Positions 25,705 through 39,143 of a stretch of DNA of 64,000 nt are shown piece after piece. The DNA comes from Pelagerythrobacter marensis. GTDB taxonomy: Bacteria > Pseudomonadota > Alphaproteobacteria > Sphingomonadales > Sphingomonadaceae. Within the stretch, counting starts at the first letter, position 1. The number at the start of each line of letters is the position of its first letter. The position numbers and the translations under genes are program-made. The stretch is from the NCBI RefSeq assembly GCF_036700095.1, contig NZ_CP144918.1, positions 2,109,001 to 2,173,000 on the forward strand. Direction: 5' to 3'. The notes under the pieces were generated by a model. It ran no database searches, was not told the DNA's origin, and worked only from the letters and a program-made list of their open reading frames with translations.

Positions 25705-26268
25705 CTAGTCGACCCCGCCGAAGCCGGGGATGAACGTGTTCGGCACTGTCCACTTGTAGACCGGGCGATTGGCGACCACCCGCCTTTCGTCCGGGGACCA
25801 GTCGCCCATGCCGAAATCGTGGCTGACCACGCGCGCGCCCGGTTCCAGCTGCTCCAGCAATTGCGGGCGCAGGCGCAAGTTCAGCGTATCGCCGAGATAG
25901 AGCGTGACGACGTCGGCATCGGAAAAATCGGTCGCGAACAGATCGGCTTCGCGGAATTCGACCAGGTGCGCGACGCCGGCCGCTTCGGCATTGGCGCGCG
26001 CCTCGCGGATCAGGCGCGGATCGATCTCGATCCCCACCGCGCGCACGCCGAACTCGCGCGCTGCGGCGATGGGGATGCGTCCATCGCCCGAACCGAGGTC
26101 GTAGAGCACGTTGCCCGGTTCGATCTCGGCCATTTCCAGCATGGCGTCGACCACCGGCTCGGGCGTGGGCACATAGTGGATGTCCACCCGCGGCCCGCAC
26201 GATGCGAGCGTGGCGAGAAGCGCCGCGAGGATCGGCAGCAGGCGAAGCGGGGAGGATGCGGCCGTCAT
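25705..26268 (-). CDS. Lipid-anchored SAM-dependent methyltransferase-like protein
   Basis: A 187-aa protein. The SAM-binding motif LYDLGSGDGRIP and a later acidic GIEID are clear, typical of class I methyltransferases. Unusually the N-terminus is a signal peptide with a lipobox (LATLASC), which would place the domain outside the cytoplasm, where SAM is not expected. Either it has another ligand or the leader acts as a membrane anchor. The ATG at 26268 gives exactly this leader. A similar frame extends upstream without support. Confidence 0.8.
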   Translation of the reverse strand: MTAASSPLRLLPILAALLATLASCGPRVDIHYVPTPEPVVDAMLEMAEIEPGNVLYDLGSGDGRIPIAAAREFGVRAVGIEIDPRLIREARANAEAAGVAHLVEFREADLFATDFSDADVVTLYLGDTLNLRLRPQLLEQLEPGARVVSHDFGMGDWSPDERRVVANRPVYKWTVPNTFIPGFGGVD

Positions 26269-26355
26269 ATGCACGAGAGTGAGCCGGTTCAGGTGACGAC
26301 AGTATGAATATCGGCGGGATGGCAGCGCGCGCGCTCGGGGCAGGGCGCGCATACG

Positions 26356-26384
26356 AAAAGGGCGGCCATCGGCGGCCGCCCTTT
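26356..26384 (-). terminator. Terminator of the atp operon
   Basis: On the minus strand GGGCGGCC pairs with GGCCGCCC around GCCGAT, followed by TTTT, 22 bases after the atpC stop. The plus strand also ends in TTT, so it may work both ways. Confidence 0.8.
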
Positions 26385-26405
26385 CCTCATCCGGCGATAG
26401 AGCGC

Positions 26406-26663
26406 TCAGCCTTCGACATGTTCGGCGAGAACGGTCAAGCCGGCCTCGCTGACTTCGGCGAAACCGCCGCGAACCTCGATCTCCTCCGGCGCCGCGCCTT
26501 CGGTCTTGTAAACCTGGACCGCGCCGTCGCGGATCGTCGACATGAAGGGGGCGTGCCCTTCCAGCACGCCGAACTCGCCTTCGGCGCCGGGGACGACCAC
26601 CATGTGGACATCCTCGCTGCGGACGAGCTTGGCCGGGGTCACGAGTTCGAAATGCAGTGCCAT
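26406..26663 (-). CDS. atpC: ATP synthase F1 epsilon subunit
   Basis: An 85-aa epsilon subunit containing only the N-terminal beta-sandwich domain ([38 protein letters not shown]). The C-terminal helical hairpin that inhibits the enzyme in E. coli (138 aa) is absent, as is usual in many alphaproteobacteria. It is the last gene of the operon and is separated from atpD by a repeat cluster. Confidence 0.93.
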   Translation of the reverse strand: MALHFELVTPAKLVRSEDVHMVVVPGAEGEFGVLEGHAPFMSTIRDGAVQVYKTEGAAPEEIEVRGGFAEVSEAGLTVLAEHVEG

Positions 26664-26678
26664 TGTTCCTACCTTGCT

Positions 26679-26799
26679 CCCCTCCCGCTCGCGGGAGGGG
26701 TGGGGGGTGGGCATGGGCCCGCAAGGGCCCACCCCGTTGCGACTAGGCTCCCCTGCGGGGTTCGCCAAGTCTCACTGCCCCTCCCGCAGGCGGGAGGGG
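26679..26799. repeat. Hairpin repeat cluster between atpD and atpC
   Basis: Two near-identical palindromes (CCCCTCCCGC with GCGGGAGGGG at 26679-26700 and 26778-26799) bracket GC-rich inverted repeats (GGGCCCGCAAGGGCCC, and CCCCTGCGGGG). This looks like a mobile intergenic palindromic element. In the mRNA it forms stable hairpins between two cistrons. Confidence 0.7.
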
Positions 26800-26810
26800 A
26801 AATCCGTTCG

Positions 26811-28641
<1,831 letters not shown>

Positions 28642-28664
28642 GATTGTATTCCGGTAGCTGGGGC

Positions 28665-29543
28665 TCAGAGCGCTTCCGCGCCGGCGATGATTTCGATGAG
28701 TTCGGTGGTGATCGCGGCCTGGCGGCTGCGGTTGTACTGGATGGTGAGCTTGTCGATCAGTTCGCCCGCGTTGCGGGTCGCATTGTCCATTGCCGTCATC
28801 GACGCACCCTGTTCGGAAGCGGCGATTTCCAGCAGCGCGCCGAACACCTGCGTTTTGACGTAACGCGGCAGAAGCTCTTCCAGAATGGCTTCCTCGTCCG
28901 GTTCGTATTCCACCACGGCATCGCCGCCGGTGCGCGCCTTGCCTTGTTCGGGGGCGGGGACGGGGATCAGCTGCTGCACGGTGGGGTTCTGCACCAGCGC
29001 CGACTGGAATGTCGGATAGATCAGATGCGCGACATCGAACTCGCCCGCTTCGAACAGCGCGATCAGCTCGTCGGCGATTGCCTCGGCTTCCTCGAAGCCC
29101 GGATTGCGCACCGTGCTGGTGTCGAACTGGTGGCCGATCTGCTGCGCGAAATCGCGCTTGATCGGCGCCCGGCCCTTCTTGCCGACGAGGTAGAAGGACA
29201 CGTCCTTGCCCTCGGCAGCCAATGCGCGGGCCCGGACCTTGGCGGCCTTGACGATGTTCGCGTTGAGGCCGCCGCACAGGCCCTTGTCGGTGTTGACCAC
29301 GACCAGCAGATGCCGCCGATCCGCCCCGGTTCCGGCGAGCAGCTTCGGTGCGTTGTCGCCGCCGACTTTGCCCGCGAGCGAGGCCATGACCGCCGACAGC
29401 CGCTCGGCATAAGGGCGCGCGGCCTCGGCCGCGGCCTGCGCCTTGCGCAGCTTGGCCGCGGCGACCATCTGCTTGGCCTTGGTGATCTTCTGGGTCGACT
29501 TGACCGAGTTGATCCGGCCCTTGAGTTCCTTGAGTGAAGCCAC
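28665..29543 (-). CDS. atpG: ATP synthase F1 gamma subunit
   Basis: A 292-aa rotor stalk subunit. The N-terminal helix [23 protein letters not shown]-like and the C-terminal helix with [25 protein letters not shown] are typical. It begins with GTG at 29543, with GGAG about 8 bases before it. A repeat cluster separates it from atpA. Confidence 0.96.
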   Translation of the reverse strand: MASLKELKGRINSVKSTQKITKAKQMVAAAKLRKAQAAAEAARPYAERLSAVMASLAGKVGGDNAPKLLAGTGADRRHLLVVVNTDKGLCGGLNANIVKAAKVRARALAAEGKDVSFYLVGKKGRAPIKRDFAQQIGHQFDTSTVRNPGFEEAEAIADELIALFEAGEFDVAHLIYPTFQSALVQNPTVQQLIPVPAPEQGKARTGGDAVVEYEPDEEAILEELLPRYVKTQVFGALLEIAASEQGASMTAMDNATRNAGELIDKLTIQYNRSRQAAITTELIEIIAGAEAL

Positions 29544-29560
29544 TCTTCGGTCTCCAAACT

Positions 29561-29675
29561 CCCTCTCCCCTTCAGGGGAGAGGGCGGGGGAGAGGGGGCT
29601 TTCGCCACCTCGGTTGAACGGTTTCGGGAACGGGGTAATCCCCTCTCCCAACCCTCTCCCCTGCAGGGGAGAGGG
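29561..29675. repeat. Hairpin repeat cluster between atpA and atpG
   Basis: Two copies of the palindrome CCCTCTCCCC-N4-GGGGAGAGGG (29561-29584 and 29652-29675), the second 7 bp from the atpA stop. It belongs to a widespread class of short palindromic intergenic repeats and differs in sequence from the other clusters here. Confidence 0.75.
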
Positions 29676-29681
29676 CTATTC

Positions 29682-31795
<2,114 letters not shown>

Positions 31796-31960
31796 GCGTC
31801 TCTCGTCCTTTAAAGGTCCGGAAAATAGCGGTGCATCGCCCATGCCGATGCGGGCGGAACGAGCCACCCCGGCAAGGCTGGCGCGCGACTAGCACCGGGT
31901 TTCCTACTATGCAACCCGCCTCGGCGGCGAAGGGATGGGTTTCGACGGTGCGCCGATCGC

Positions 31961-33502
31961 CTACCGCTTGGCCTCGCACGAATAGACCAGCCGTTCGTTG
32001 GGGGCGGAAGGGAGCAGCGCGGTCACCCCCGACTGGAGATCGCCCAGCGTGCTCGCGGCCCCTTCGGCGCTGCATTTGGGCGGGGAGTAGTTGCCGCGCG
32101 CCTCGCGCGCCGCGGCCATGTCCGCACGGCTCAGCAGATAGCGGTCGGTGCGGAATGTGCCCGTCGCGGGATCGAACACGTTCACCGAGACCGCCTGTTC
32201 CTGGTTCGGCACGAACACGCGCGACCAATCGCCCCCGGAAAAGCCGTATTGCGTGCGGCCGTTGACACAGCCGTCTTCGCGCCAGGAGAATTCCAGTTCG
32301 CGATCGGGCGCACCGATCACGCGGCTGCGCGACAGGTCGAGCGTGCAGGTCAGCATCCCGTCGCCGGTCGCGTCGGCGCCGGGGGCGTCGGGCGTCTCGT
32401 CGACCTCGCCCATCGCCGCGGCGATGCGGCGTTCCACTTCGTCCAGCCCGGGCCGCGTGAACCACAGCGCCAGCGCGGCAATGGCGGCCACGGCAGCGAG
32501 AGTGCCCGCGATCATCATGCGGCGCTCCCCATCTTCGTCCGCCTGCCGGGCCTGCCACGCGACCGCCACGCCGCCTGCGGCGACCAGCGCCAGCACGAAA
32601 GCCAGCGCCATCGCATTCTCGCGGTCGACCTGCACCGATTCGCGCGCTGCGTCCTCGGCGCGGGCGCGCCGCTCGCGGGTTTCCTGCGCGCGTGCGGCGA
32701 GCTGCTGCCGCGCTTCCGCCTGCTGCCGCTCGACCCGCGCACGCTCGGCTTCGTTCAAGTCTTCCAGGCTGCGGCACGGCAGGTCGGCGACACGCGCCTC
32801 GACATCGTTGGCGCGCAGGAAGGGGAGAAGCTCGCGAGTCGAAACCGCGAAGTAGAACTCGCCGTCCGATCCGCCCGAATCGGTGCCGAAGCTGTTCACG
32901 CCGATCACCCGGCCGCAGCCGTCCAGCAGCGGGCCGCCCGAATTGCCGCGCGCGATCGGCGCGGTGTGCAGGATCGTGTCGAACAGACGGCTTGGCCGCT
33001 GGCCCGACAGGAACCCGCGGCTCTTCACCGGAGGCTGAGAGCGAAAGATGTCGCCGATTTCCAGACCCTGCGCGCGATCGACGTTCATCGGGTAGCCGAC
33101 TGCCGAAACCTCTCCGTCGCGCACGGCCCCTGCCGCGATGGTCAGCGGGGGCAGGCGCAATTCGCCGGTGATCTCCACCAGCGCCAGGTCGTTGCTCGGG
33201 CTGACCGCGAGCGGGCGGGCATAGTCGGCCGCCTCGCCGCCTTCGCTGGGCACGATGCCGATCCGCAGAGTATCGTCCTGCAAGGCTTCGCGCACGACAT
33301 GCGCGTTGGTGACGATCGTGCGCGGGCCCACGGCAAATCCGGTGCCGTGGCTGACGGGGAAGACCTCGTCGCCGTCGGTCCCCATGATCACGACGCGCAC
33401 CACGCCGCGCGCCGCGGCATCGATATCGGCCGGATCGGCCTGCGCCGCCGCCGGAACGATCAGCGCGAGCAGCGCGGCGGCAAGGGTGATCAGGCGCATC
33501 AT
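31961..33502 (-). CDS. Trypsin-like serine protease with membrane segments
   Basis: A 513-aa protein. A signal peptide (about 1-20, ending AAAQA) precedes an S1C-type protease domain with the catalytic triad in VTNAHVV (His), PSNDLAL (Asp) and ARGNSGGPL (Ser). An Arg/Glu/Ala coil rich in charged residues follows, then two membrane helices (about 300-360) and a C-terminal domain with four Cys. The PDZ domain of DegP types is absent. It probably works in the periplasm or envelope; the substrate is unknown. The start at 33502 (first of two Met) fits the signal peptide. Confidence 0.85.
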   Translation of the reverse strand: MMRLITLAAALLALIVPAAAQADPADIDAAARGVVRVVIMGTDGDEVFPVSHGTGFAVGPRTIVTNAHVVREALQDDTLRIGIVPSEGGEAADYARPLAVSPSNDLALVEITGELRLPPLTIAAGAVRDGEVSAVGYPMNVDRAQGLEIGDIFRSQPPVKSRGFLSGQRPSRLFDTILHTAPIARGNSGGPLLDGCGRVIGVNSFGTDSGGSDGEFYFAVSTRELLPFLRANDVEARVADLPCRSLEDLNEAERARVERQQAEARQQLAARAQETRERRARAEDAARESVQVDRENAMALAFVLALVAAGGVAVAWQARQADEDGERRMMIAGTLAAVAAIAALALWFTRPGLDEVERRIAAAMGEVDETPDAPGADATGDGMLTCTLDLSRSRVIGAPDRELEFSWREDGCVNGRTQYGFSGGDWSRVFVPNQEQAVSVNVFDPATGTFRTDRYLLSRADMAAAREARGNYSPPKCSAEGAASTLGDLQSGVTALLPSAPNERLVYSCEAKR

Positions 33503-33604
33503 CGCGGCTATGTAGGCGAGTGCGGCTTTTGACCGCAAGCCGCGGGATGTCCGGCGGCGCTAGATCGAACATAGCGGGCATCGCGAATGAAGGAGCTTGC
33601 CGCT

Positions 33605-34657
33605 ATGAAGGGTGCCGCAATGATATCCGACGACACCGCCTGGGCCGCAGTCAAACGGCGCGACCGCAGTTTCGACGGGCACTTCGTGACCGGAGTGCTC
33701 TCGACCGGGATCTACTGCCGCCCCTCGTGCGCCGCACGCCATCCGCGGCGCGAGAACGTGCGCTTCTACGCCAGCGGGGCGGAGGCGCGGGCGAACGGGC
33801 TGCGCGCCTGCAAGCGCTGCCGGCCCGACGATGTCGCGCGCGACGAAGCGGCAGTGGTCGCCGCGATCGACGAGATCCGGCAGGCGGCCGACGGCCTCGA
33901 AGGCACGCCATCGCTCGATACGCTGGCGCAGGTTACCGGCTATTCGCCGAGCCATTTCCAGCGCGTGTTCAAACGCGCCATCGGCCTTTCGCCGGCCGCC
34001 TATGCCCGCGCCCTGCGCGAAGAGCGCGCACGCGATGCCTTGAGCGAGGGGGCGAGCGTAACCGGCGCGATCTACGATGCCGGCTTCTCCGGCCCCTCGC
34101 GCTTCTACGATTCGACGAGGGGGAAACTGGGTATGGCACCGAGTGCATGGGCAAATGGCGGCGCGGGCGTGGCGATCCGCTGGGCCGTGGTGGAGACCAC
34201 GATGGGGCCGATGCTCGTCGCCGCGACCGACAAGGGCGTGTGCCGCCTCTCGTTCGGTGAAGGCGAGGCGGACTTGCGGCGGCGTTTTCCCAACGCCGAG
34301 CTGGTCGAGGGCGGGGCGGCCTTCGCGAAATTGCTCGCCGACGTTGTCGCCACGGTCGAATCGCCGGGCGATTTCGCCCACATCCCGCTCGACGTGAAAG
34401 GCACCGCCTTTCAGGAGGCGTGCTGGAAGGCGCTGCGCGAAATACCGCCCGGTGAAACCCGCACATATTCCGATATCGCCGCTGCCGCCGGCAACCCGAA
34501 GGCCGTGCGCGCCGCGGGCAGCGCCAACGCGCGCAACAACGTCGCCGTCCTGATCCCGTGTCACCGCGTGGTCCGGTCCGACGGCGATCTGGGCGGATAT
34601 GCCTATGGCCAGGATATCAAACGTGAACTGCTCAAACGCGAAGGAGCGAAGACATGA
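33605..34657 (+). CDS. ada: Ada: methylated-DNA repair protein and transcription activator
   Basis: A 350-aa three-part protein. The N-terminal zinc domain has Cys38, Cys42, Cys69 and Cys72, the same numbers as E. coli Ada when the start is at 33605; AAGGAG nine bases before this ATG supports it over 33587. An AraC-type helix-turn-helix follows (about 100-185), then the O6-methylguanine methyltransferase domain with IPCHRVV (Cys319). It removes methyl groups from DNA phosphates and O6-meG and activates the adaptive response. It overlaps the next gene by ATGA. Confidence 0.95.
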   Translation: MKGAAMISDDTAWAAVKRRDRSFDGHFVTGVLSTGIYCRPSCAARHPRRENVRFYASGAEARANGLRACKRCRPDDVARDEAAVVAAIDEIRQAADGLEGTPSLDTLAQVTGYSPSHFQRVFKRAIGLSPAAYARALREERARDALSEGASVTGAIYDAGFSGPSRFYDSTRGKLGMAPSAWANGGAGVAIRWAVVETTMGPMLVAATDKGVCRLSFGEGEADLRRRFPNAELVEGGAAFAKLLADVVATVESPGDFAHIPLDVKGTAFQEACWKALREIPPGETRTYSDIAAAAGNPKAVRAAGSANARNNVAVLIPCHRVVRSDGDLGGYAYGQDIKRELLKREGAKT

Positions 34658-35424
34658 GCGAAACGAGCAAAGTCGATGCGTTCCGCGCGCTGCACATTCC
34701 CGGCGATCCGCTGGTGCTGTTCAACATCTGGGATGCCGGTTCGGCCCGCGTCGTGGCGAAGGCGGGCGCCCCGGCGATCGCGACGGGCAGCTACGGCGTG
34801 GCCGAATCGCTCGGCTATTCCGACGGCGAGACCGTTCCGCTCGACCTCGTGCTCGCCAACCTCGCGCGGATCGTGGCGGTGACCGACCTGCCGGTGTCGA
34901 TCGACATGGAGGCCGGCTATGGCGAAAGGCCGGAGGACGTGGCCGCCTCGGTCGCCCGCGCGCGCGATGCCGGCGCCGCCGCGATCAATATGGAGGATCG
35001 CGGACCGGGCCAGGATGCGCTGGTCCCCGTGGCGGAACAGGCCGAACGCCTCGCCGCCGCCGCGTCGACGGGTCTTTTCATCAATGCCCGCTGCGACGTG
35101 TTCCGCGGCCGCGACGCTGCGAGCGACGGTGCGGAGCTGGTCGCCGCAACGCTCGACCGTGCGCGCGCCTACGCCGATGCCGGCGCGGGCGGCCTGTTCG
35201 TGCCATTCCTCGCCGACGCGGGCTGCATTGCCGCAATCTGCGAGGCGTCGCCGCTCCCGGTCAATATCCTCTGGTCCCCGGCCTGCGGCGACCGCGCTGC
35301 GCTGGCGAAGCTGGGCGTGGCGCGGATCAGCCACGGGCATCAGCCGTGGGAAGCCGCGATGACCCTGCTTGAGCGCGAAGCGCGGGCCGTGCTCGCCGGC
35401 GGAACGCCCGGCTACGCGGCCTGA
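34654..35424 (+). CDS. Isocitrate lyase/PEP mutase family enzyme
   Basis: A 256-aa TIM-barrel protein of the ICL/PEPM superfamily. Recognisable parts are NIWDAGSARVV, SIDMEAGYG with metal-binding acids, INMEDR and NARCDVF. The KKCGH-type loop Cys of true isocitrate lyases is not seen, so it may be a lyase of another 2-hydroxy- or 2-methyl acid. Its ATGA overlap with ada means co-translation, but no functional link is known. Confidence 0.85.
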   Translation: MSETSKVDAFRALHIPGDPLVLFNIWDAGSARVVAKAGAPAIATGSYGVAESLGYSDGETVPLDLVLANLARIVAVTDLPVSIDMEAGYGERPEDVAASVARARDAGAAAINMEDRGPGQDALVPVAEQAERLAAAASTGLFINARCDVFRGRDAASDGAELVAATLDRARAYADAGAGGLFVPFLADAGCIAAICEASPLPVNILWSPACGDRAALAKLGVARISHGHQPWEAAMTLLEREARAVLAGGTPGYAA

Positions 35425-35432
35425 CCGAAGGT

Positions 35433-36059
35433 CTAATCGATCCTGGGCGCCATTCCCGGCTCGCATTTCTCCATCGCGCGGCGGTAGGCCTCACGCCGGC
35501 CGATGCGCTGGAGATAGGCGGCGATATTGGGGAAGGCGTCCAGGCTCGGGCCGCCGAAACTGCGGGCGGTGGTGAGGCTGAAGCCCATCATGATGTCGGC
35601 GGTGGTCAGCTGCGCGCCGCCGAAGAATTCCGCCTCGCCCAGCCGCGCCTCCGCCAGCGCCCAGGCCTTTTGCGTCCGTCCGGTCACGAATTCGGGCACT
35701 TCGCCCATGCGCGCGGTGACAAGCGCCATCAGGCCATTGGTCATGAAGGTCGCGTTGGCGAAGTGGAACCAGAACAGATGCCCGGCGAAATCGGGATGGT
35801 CGGGCCCCGGCGACAGCTTCGCCCCGCCATATTTGCGATCGAGGTATTCGCAGATCGCGCCGCTTTCGCCCAGCGTCAGGTCGCCGTCGGTGATCACCGG
35901 GGCGATCCCCATCGGATGCAGCGCCTTGTATTCGTCGGGCGCGAGGTTGTTGTCCTCCCGCCGCGAATAGAGCCGGAGCGTATAGTCCAGCCCCAGCTCC
36001 TCGCACAGCCACACGATCCGTTCCGATTGCGAGATGCGAAGATGATGGACAGTCAGCAT
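35433..36059 (-). CDS. Glutathione S-transferase
   Basis: A 208-aa canonical GST. The N-terminal thioredoxin-like domain has HHLRISQSERIVWLCEEL and the glutathione-binding GESGAICEYL; the C-terminal domain has LTTADIMMGFSL. The ATG at 36059 is preceded by GGAGAG. It is close to priA (11 bp) on the same strand and converges with the previous gene. Substrate unknown. Confidence 0.92.
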   Translation of the reverse strand: MLTVHHLRISQSERIVWLCEELGLDYTLRLYSRREDNNLAPDEYKALHPMGIAPVITDGDLTLGESGAICEYLDRKYGGAKLSPGPDHPDFAGHLFWFHFANATFMTNGLMALVTARMGEVPEFVTGRTQKAWALAEARLGEAEFFGGAQLTTADIMMGFSLTTARSFGGPSLDAFPNIAAYLQRIGRREAYRRAMEKCEPGMAPRID

Positions 36060-36070
36060 TCGGGGCTCTC

Positions 36071-38236
36071 CTAGACGAAACTGTATGGATCGATGTCGAT
36101 CGATACCCGCACGCCGCGGGGGAAGTCGAGCGCGTTCAGCCAGGTTCGGATCGTATCCTGCAGGCGGGCGCTGCGGCGGGCGTTGATGAGCAGGCGATAG
36201 CGATAGCGGCCGCGCAGGAGCGAGAGGGGCGCGGGCGCGGGGCCGAAGATCGCGATGTCGGGCAAGTCGGGTCGGGTCCCGCCGATCGCGCGGGCGGCCT
36301 CTTTCGCTTCCGCCTCGTCCTCGCTCGACACGATGATCGCGGCCCAGCGGCCGAATGGCGGGGCGCCGGCGTGGCGCCGCGCCTCTGTCTCGGCGGCGTA
36401 GAACGCGTCGCGGTCGCCGGCGGCCAGCGCCGCGATCACCGGCGCTTCGGGATGGCGGGTCTGGATCAGGACCTGTCCCGGCTTCTCCCCGCGTCCCGCA
36501 CGCCCCGCGACCTGAGCGACCTGCTGATAGGTCCGCTCCGCCGCCCGCAAGTCCCCGCCCTCCAGCCCGAGATCGGCATCGACCACGCCCACCAGCGTCA
36601 GCTCGGGAAAATGGAATCCCTTGGTCACCAGCTGGGTCCCGACGATCACGTCGATCGCCCCTTCCTCGACCTGGGAGACGAACTCGGCCGCGCGTTCGGG
36701 CGAATTGAGCGTGTCGCTGGTCGCCACGGCCACCCGCGCGCCGGGGAGGATCTCGGCCACCTCGTCGGCAATCCGCTCCACGCCCGGCCCGCAGGCGACG
36801 AGACAGTCCGGCTCTCCGCATTCGGGGCAGGTGGCGGGCGGCGCGGTCTCGTGCCCGCAATGGTGGCAGGCGAGGCGGCGGGTAAAGCGGTGTTCGACCA
36901 GCCAGGCGGTGCAGTTGGGGCATTCGAACCGGAAACCGCAGTTTCGGCACAGCGTCAGCGGGGCATAGCCGCGCCGGTTGAGGAACAGCAGCGACTGTTC
37001 CCCGCGCTCGAGCCGCACGGCCAGTTCCTGCGTCAGTCGCGGCGCCAGCCAGCGGCCGCGCTCCGGCGGGTCTTCGGTCAGGTCCACGGTCTCGATCGCC
37101 GGCAGCTCCGCCGCGCCGAAGCGGCTCGGCAGTTCGAGCCGTTCGTAAATCCCGCTTTCCGCCATCTGCAGGCTTTCGAGCGCGGGGGTCGCGCTGGCGA
37201 GCACGACCGGCAATGCCTCGAAATGCGCGCGCATCACCGCCACGTCGCGCGCGTTGTAGCGCACGCCCTCGTCCTGCTTGAAGCTGACCTCGTGCGCTTC
37301 GTCGACCACGATCAGGCCCAGCCGGGCATAAGGCAGGAACAGGGCCGAGCGCGCGCCGACCACGACTTGCGCCTCGCCGCCGGCGATCGCGCGCCAGGCG
37401 CGGCGGCGTTCGGTCGACTTGAGCGATGAGTGCCAGACGACCGGCGGCGCGCCGAAGCGATCCTCGAACCGGCGCAGAAACGCCTGGGTCAGGGCGATTT
37501 CGGGCAGGAGGACGAGGACTTGCCGCTCGCGTTCCAGCGCGGCGGCGACGGCTTCGAAATAAGTCTCGGTCTTGCCCGATCCGGTCACGCCGTCGAGCAG
37601 GAAGGGTGCGAAGGCGCCTTCGTTCACGGCCTCCACCAGCCGCGCCGCGACCGCGGCCTGCTCTGGGTTCAGTTCCACCGTCGCGTGGCCGGCGCGTGCG
37701 CGGGAGTAGGGGCGGTCGCAGTCGACGGTGATCGGCTCCAGCGCGCCCTGGTTCACCAGCCCGCGCAGAACGCCTTCCGAAACGCCGGCGGTGTCCGCCA
37801 GTTCGCGGATCGTCGCCTGCTCGCCCTCCAGCCGCTCCATCGCGCGTTCGCGCTGCGGGGTCATCCGCTCGGGCATTCCGCCGCTCAGCCGGTATTCGGT
37901 CATCGTCGCCGGGCCGCGCAGCGCGCCGCCGCTGGAAATCACCATTCGCGCGACGGCGGACAGCGGGGCGCAGTAATAGTCGGCGGTCCATTCGATCAGC
38001 CGCCGCAGTTCGGCGCGGAGCGGCGGCACCGGCAGCACCTCGACCAGCGGGCGCAGTTTGGCGTCGGGCACCGATTCGGCGGGCAGCCGCTCCTCCTCCC
38101 ACACGATGCCGACGATCTGGCGCGGGCCCAGCGGCGCGGCCACGACCGACCCGGGCGCGACCGCCATGCCGTCGGGCACGCGATAGTCGAGGGCGCCGAG
38201 CGCGGCGTTGAAGACGAGGAGGCGGACACGGTTCAT
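36071..38236 (-). CDS. priA: Primosomal protein N', replication restart helicase
   Basis: A 721-aa superfamily 2 helicase that reloads replisomes at stalled forks. Motif I is GVTGSGKTE, motif II VVDEAHE; between the helicase lobes lie eight zinc-binding cysteines in CRNCGF, CPNC, CHHCG and CPECG. The DNA-binding N-terminal domain begins VRLLVFNAALGALDYRVP. The start at 38236 was preferred for a partial Shine-Dalgarno (GCGGGACAG); upstream Met codons lack one. Confidence 0.95.
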   Translation of the reverse strand: MNRVRLLVFNAALGALDYRVPDGMAVAPGSVVAAPLGPRQIVGIVWEEERLPAESVPDAKLRPLVEVLPVPPLRAELRRLIEWTADYYCAPLSAVARMVISSGGALRGPATMTEYRLSGGMPERMTPQRERAMERLEGEQATIRELADTAGVSEGVLRGLVNQGALEPITVDCDRPYSRARAGHATVELNPEQAAVAARLVEAVNEGAFAPFLLDGVTGSGKTETYFEAVAAALERERQVLVLLPEIALTQAFLRRFEDRFGAPPVVWHSSLKSTERRRAWRAIAGGEAQVVVGARSALFLPYARLGLIVVDEAHEVSFKQDEGVRYNARDVAVMRAHFEALPVVLASATPALESLQMAESGIYERLELPSRFGAAELPAIETVDLTEDPPERGRWLAPRLTQELAVRLERGEQSLLFLNRRGYAPLTLCRNCGFRFECPNCTAWLVEHRFTRRLACHHCGHETAPPATCPECGEPDCLVACGPGVERIADEVAEILPGARVAVATSDTLNSPERAAEFVSQVEEGAIDVIVGTQLVTKGFHFPELTLVGVVDADLGLEGGDLRAAERTYQQVAQVAGRAGRGEKPGQVLIQTRHPEAPVIAALAAGDRDAFYAAETEARRHAGAPPFGRWAAIIVSSEDEAEAKEAARAIGGTRPDLPDIAIFGPAPAPLSLLRGRYRYRLLINARRSARLQDTIRTWLNALDFPRGVRVSIDIDPYSFV

Positions 38237-38386
38237 CTGTCCCGCCATATGAGAGCGCGGCCATGCGGGCGGCAAGGCGCGGGGCAAGAAATCCTGCGAA
38301 TTGTATCGCCGCCGGTCCGCCCCGGCCTAGCTCCGCCGGCCAGCCTTCGTTAGAGCGGAACGGGAATCGCCAATCGGAGCCGACCC

Positions 38387-39040
38387 ATGAAATTCTTCGC
38401 CGACACTGCCGACACCGCCGAGATCGAGGAACTGGCCGCGACCGGCCTGCTCGACGGGGTGACCACCAATCCTTCGCTGATCGCCAAGTCCGGGCGCGAC
38501 TTCATGGAAGTCACGAAAGAAATCTGCGGCCTGGTCGACGGGCCGGTCAGCGCCGAGGTCGTCGCGCTCGATCACGAAACGATGATGAAAGAGGCCGAAG
38601 TCCTGCGCAAGATCGCCGACAATGTCTGCATCAAGGTGCCGCTGACGATCGACGGGCTGAAGACGTGCAAGGCGCTGACCGGCGAGGGCACGATGGTCAA
38701 CGTCACGCTGTGCTTTTCCGCCAACCAGGCGCTGCTGGCGGCCAAGGCGGGGGCGACGTTCGTGTCGCCTTTCGTCGGTCGGCACGACGACAACGGGTTC
38801 GACGGAATGGAACTGATCCGCGATATCCGCCTGATATACGATAACTATTTGTTCGACACGGAAATCCTCGTTGCTTCCGTCCGTCATGCGACCCATGTGC
38901 TGGAAAGCGCGCGGATCGGGGCCGATGTGGCGACGATGCCGCCGGCGGTGATTAAGAGCCTGGTCAAGCATGTTCTGACCGACAAGGGCATCGACGGCTT
39001 CCTGGCCGACTGGGCGAAGACCGGACAAAAGATCGTATGA
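38387..39040 (+). CDS. fsa: Fructose-6-phosphate aldolase/transaldolase-like enzyme
   Basis: A 217-aa short transaldolase-family protein (TalC/MipB type). [29 protein letters not shown] is the family N-terminus, and the Schiff-base lysine lies in NVCIKVPLT (Lys86). Members cleave fructose 6-phosphate or act as transaldolase; the sequence alone does not settle which. The last codons form one arm of a 12-bp inverted repeat (39023-39034 with 39042-39053), probably a terminator-like stem. Confidence 0.9.
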   Translation: MKFFADTADTAEIEELAATGLLDGVTTNPSLIAKSGRDFMEVTKEICGLVDGPVSAEVVALDHETMMKEAEVLRKIADNVCIKVPLTIDGLKTCKALTGEGTMVNVTLCFSANQALLAAKAGATFVSPFVGRHDDNGFDGMELIRDIRLIYDNYLFDTEILVASVRHATHVLESARIGADVATMPPAVIKSLVKHVLTDKGIDGFLADWAKTGQKIV

Positions 39041-39053
39041 TGATCTTTTGTCC

Positions 39054-39129
39054 GAGTCCCCGCGCAGGCGGGGACCTCGCGCCACTGGCGCTCCGCCTGT
39101 GGCCTGAGGCCCCTGCCCTCGCGGGGGCA
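39054..39129. repeat. 76-bp intergenic repeat, copy 1
   Basis: Starts GAGTCCCCGCGCAGGCGGGG, has GGCCTGAGGCC in the middle and ends CCCTCGCGGGGGC. The same 76-bp unit, with about three quarters identity by eye, is at 48639-48714. Both lie just after a stop codon on the same strand. Not coding. Confidence 0.75.
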
Positions 39130-39143
39130 CCGAAGGGATAGCA

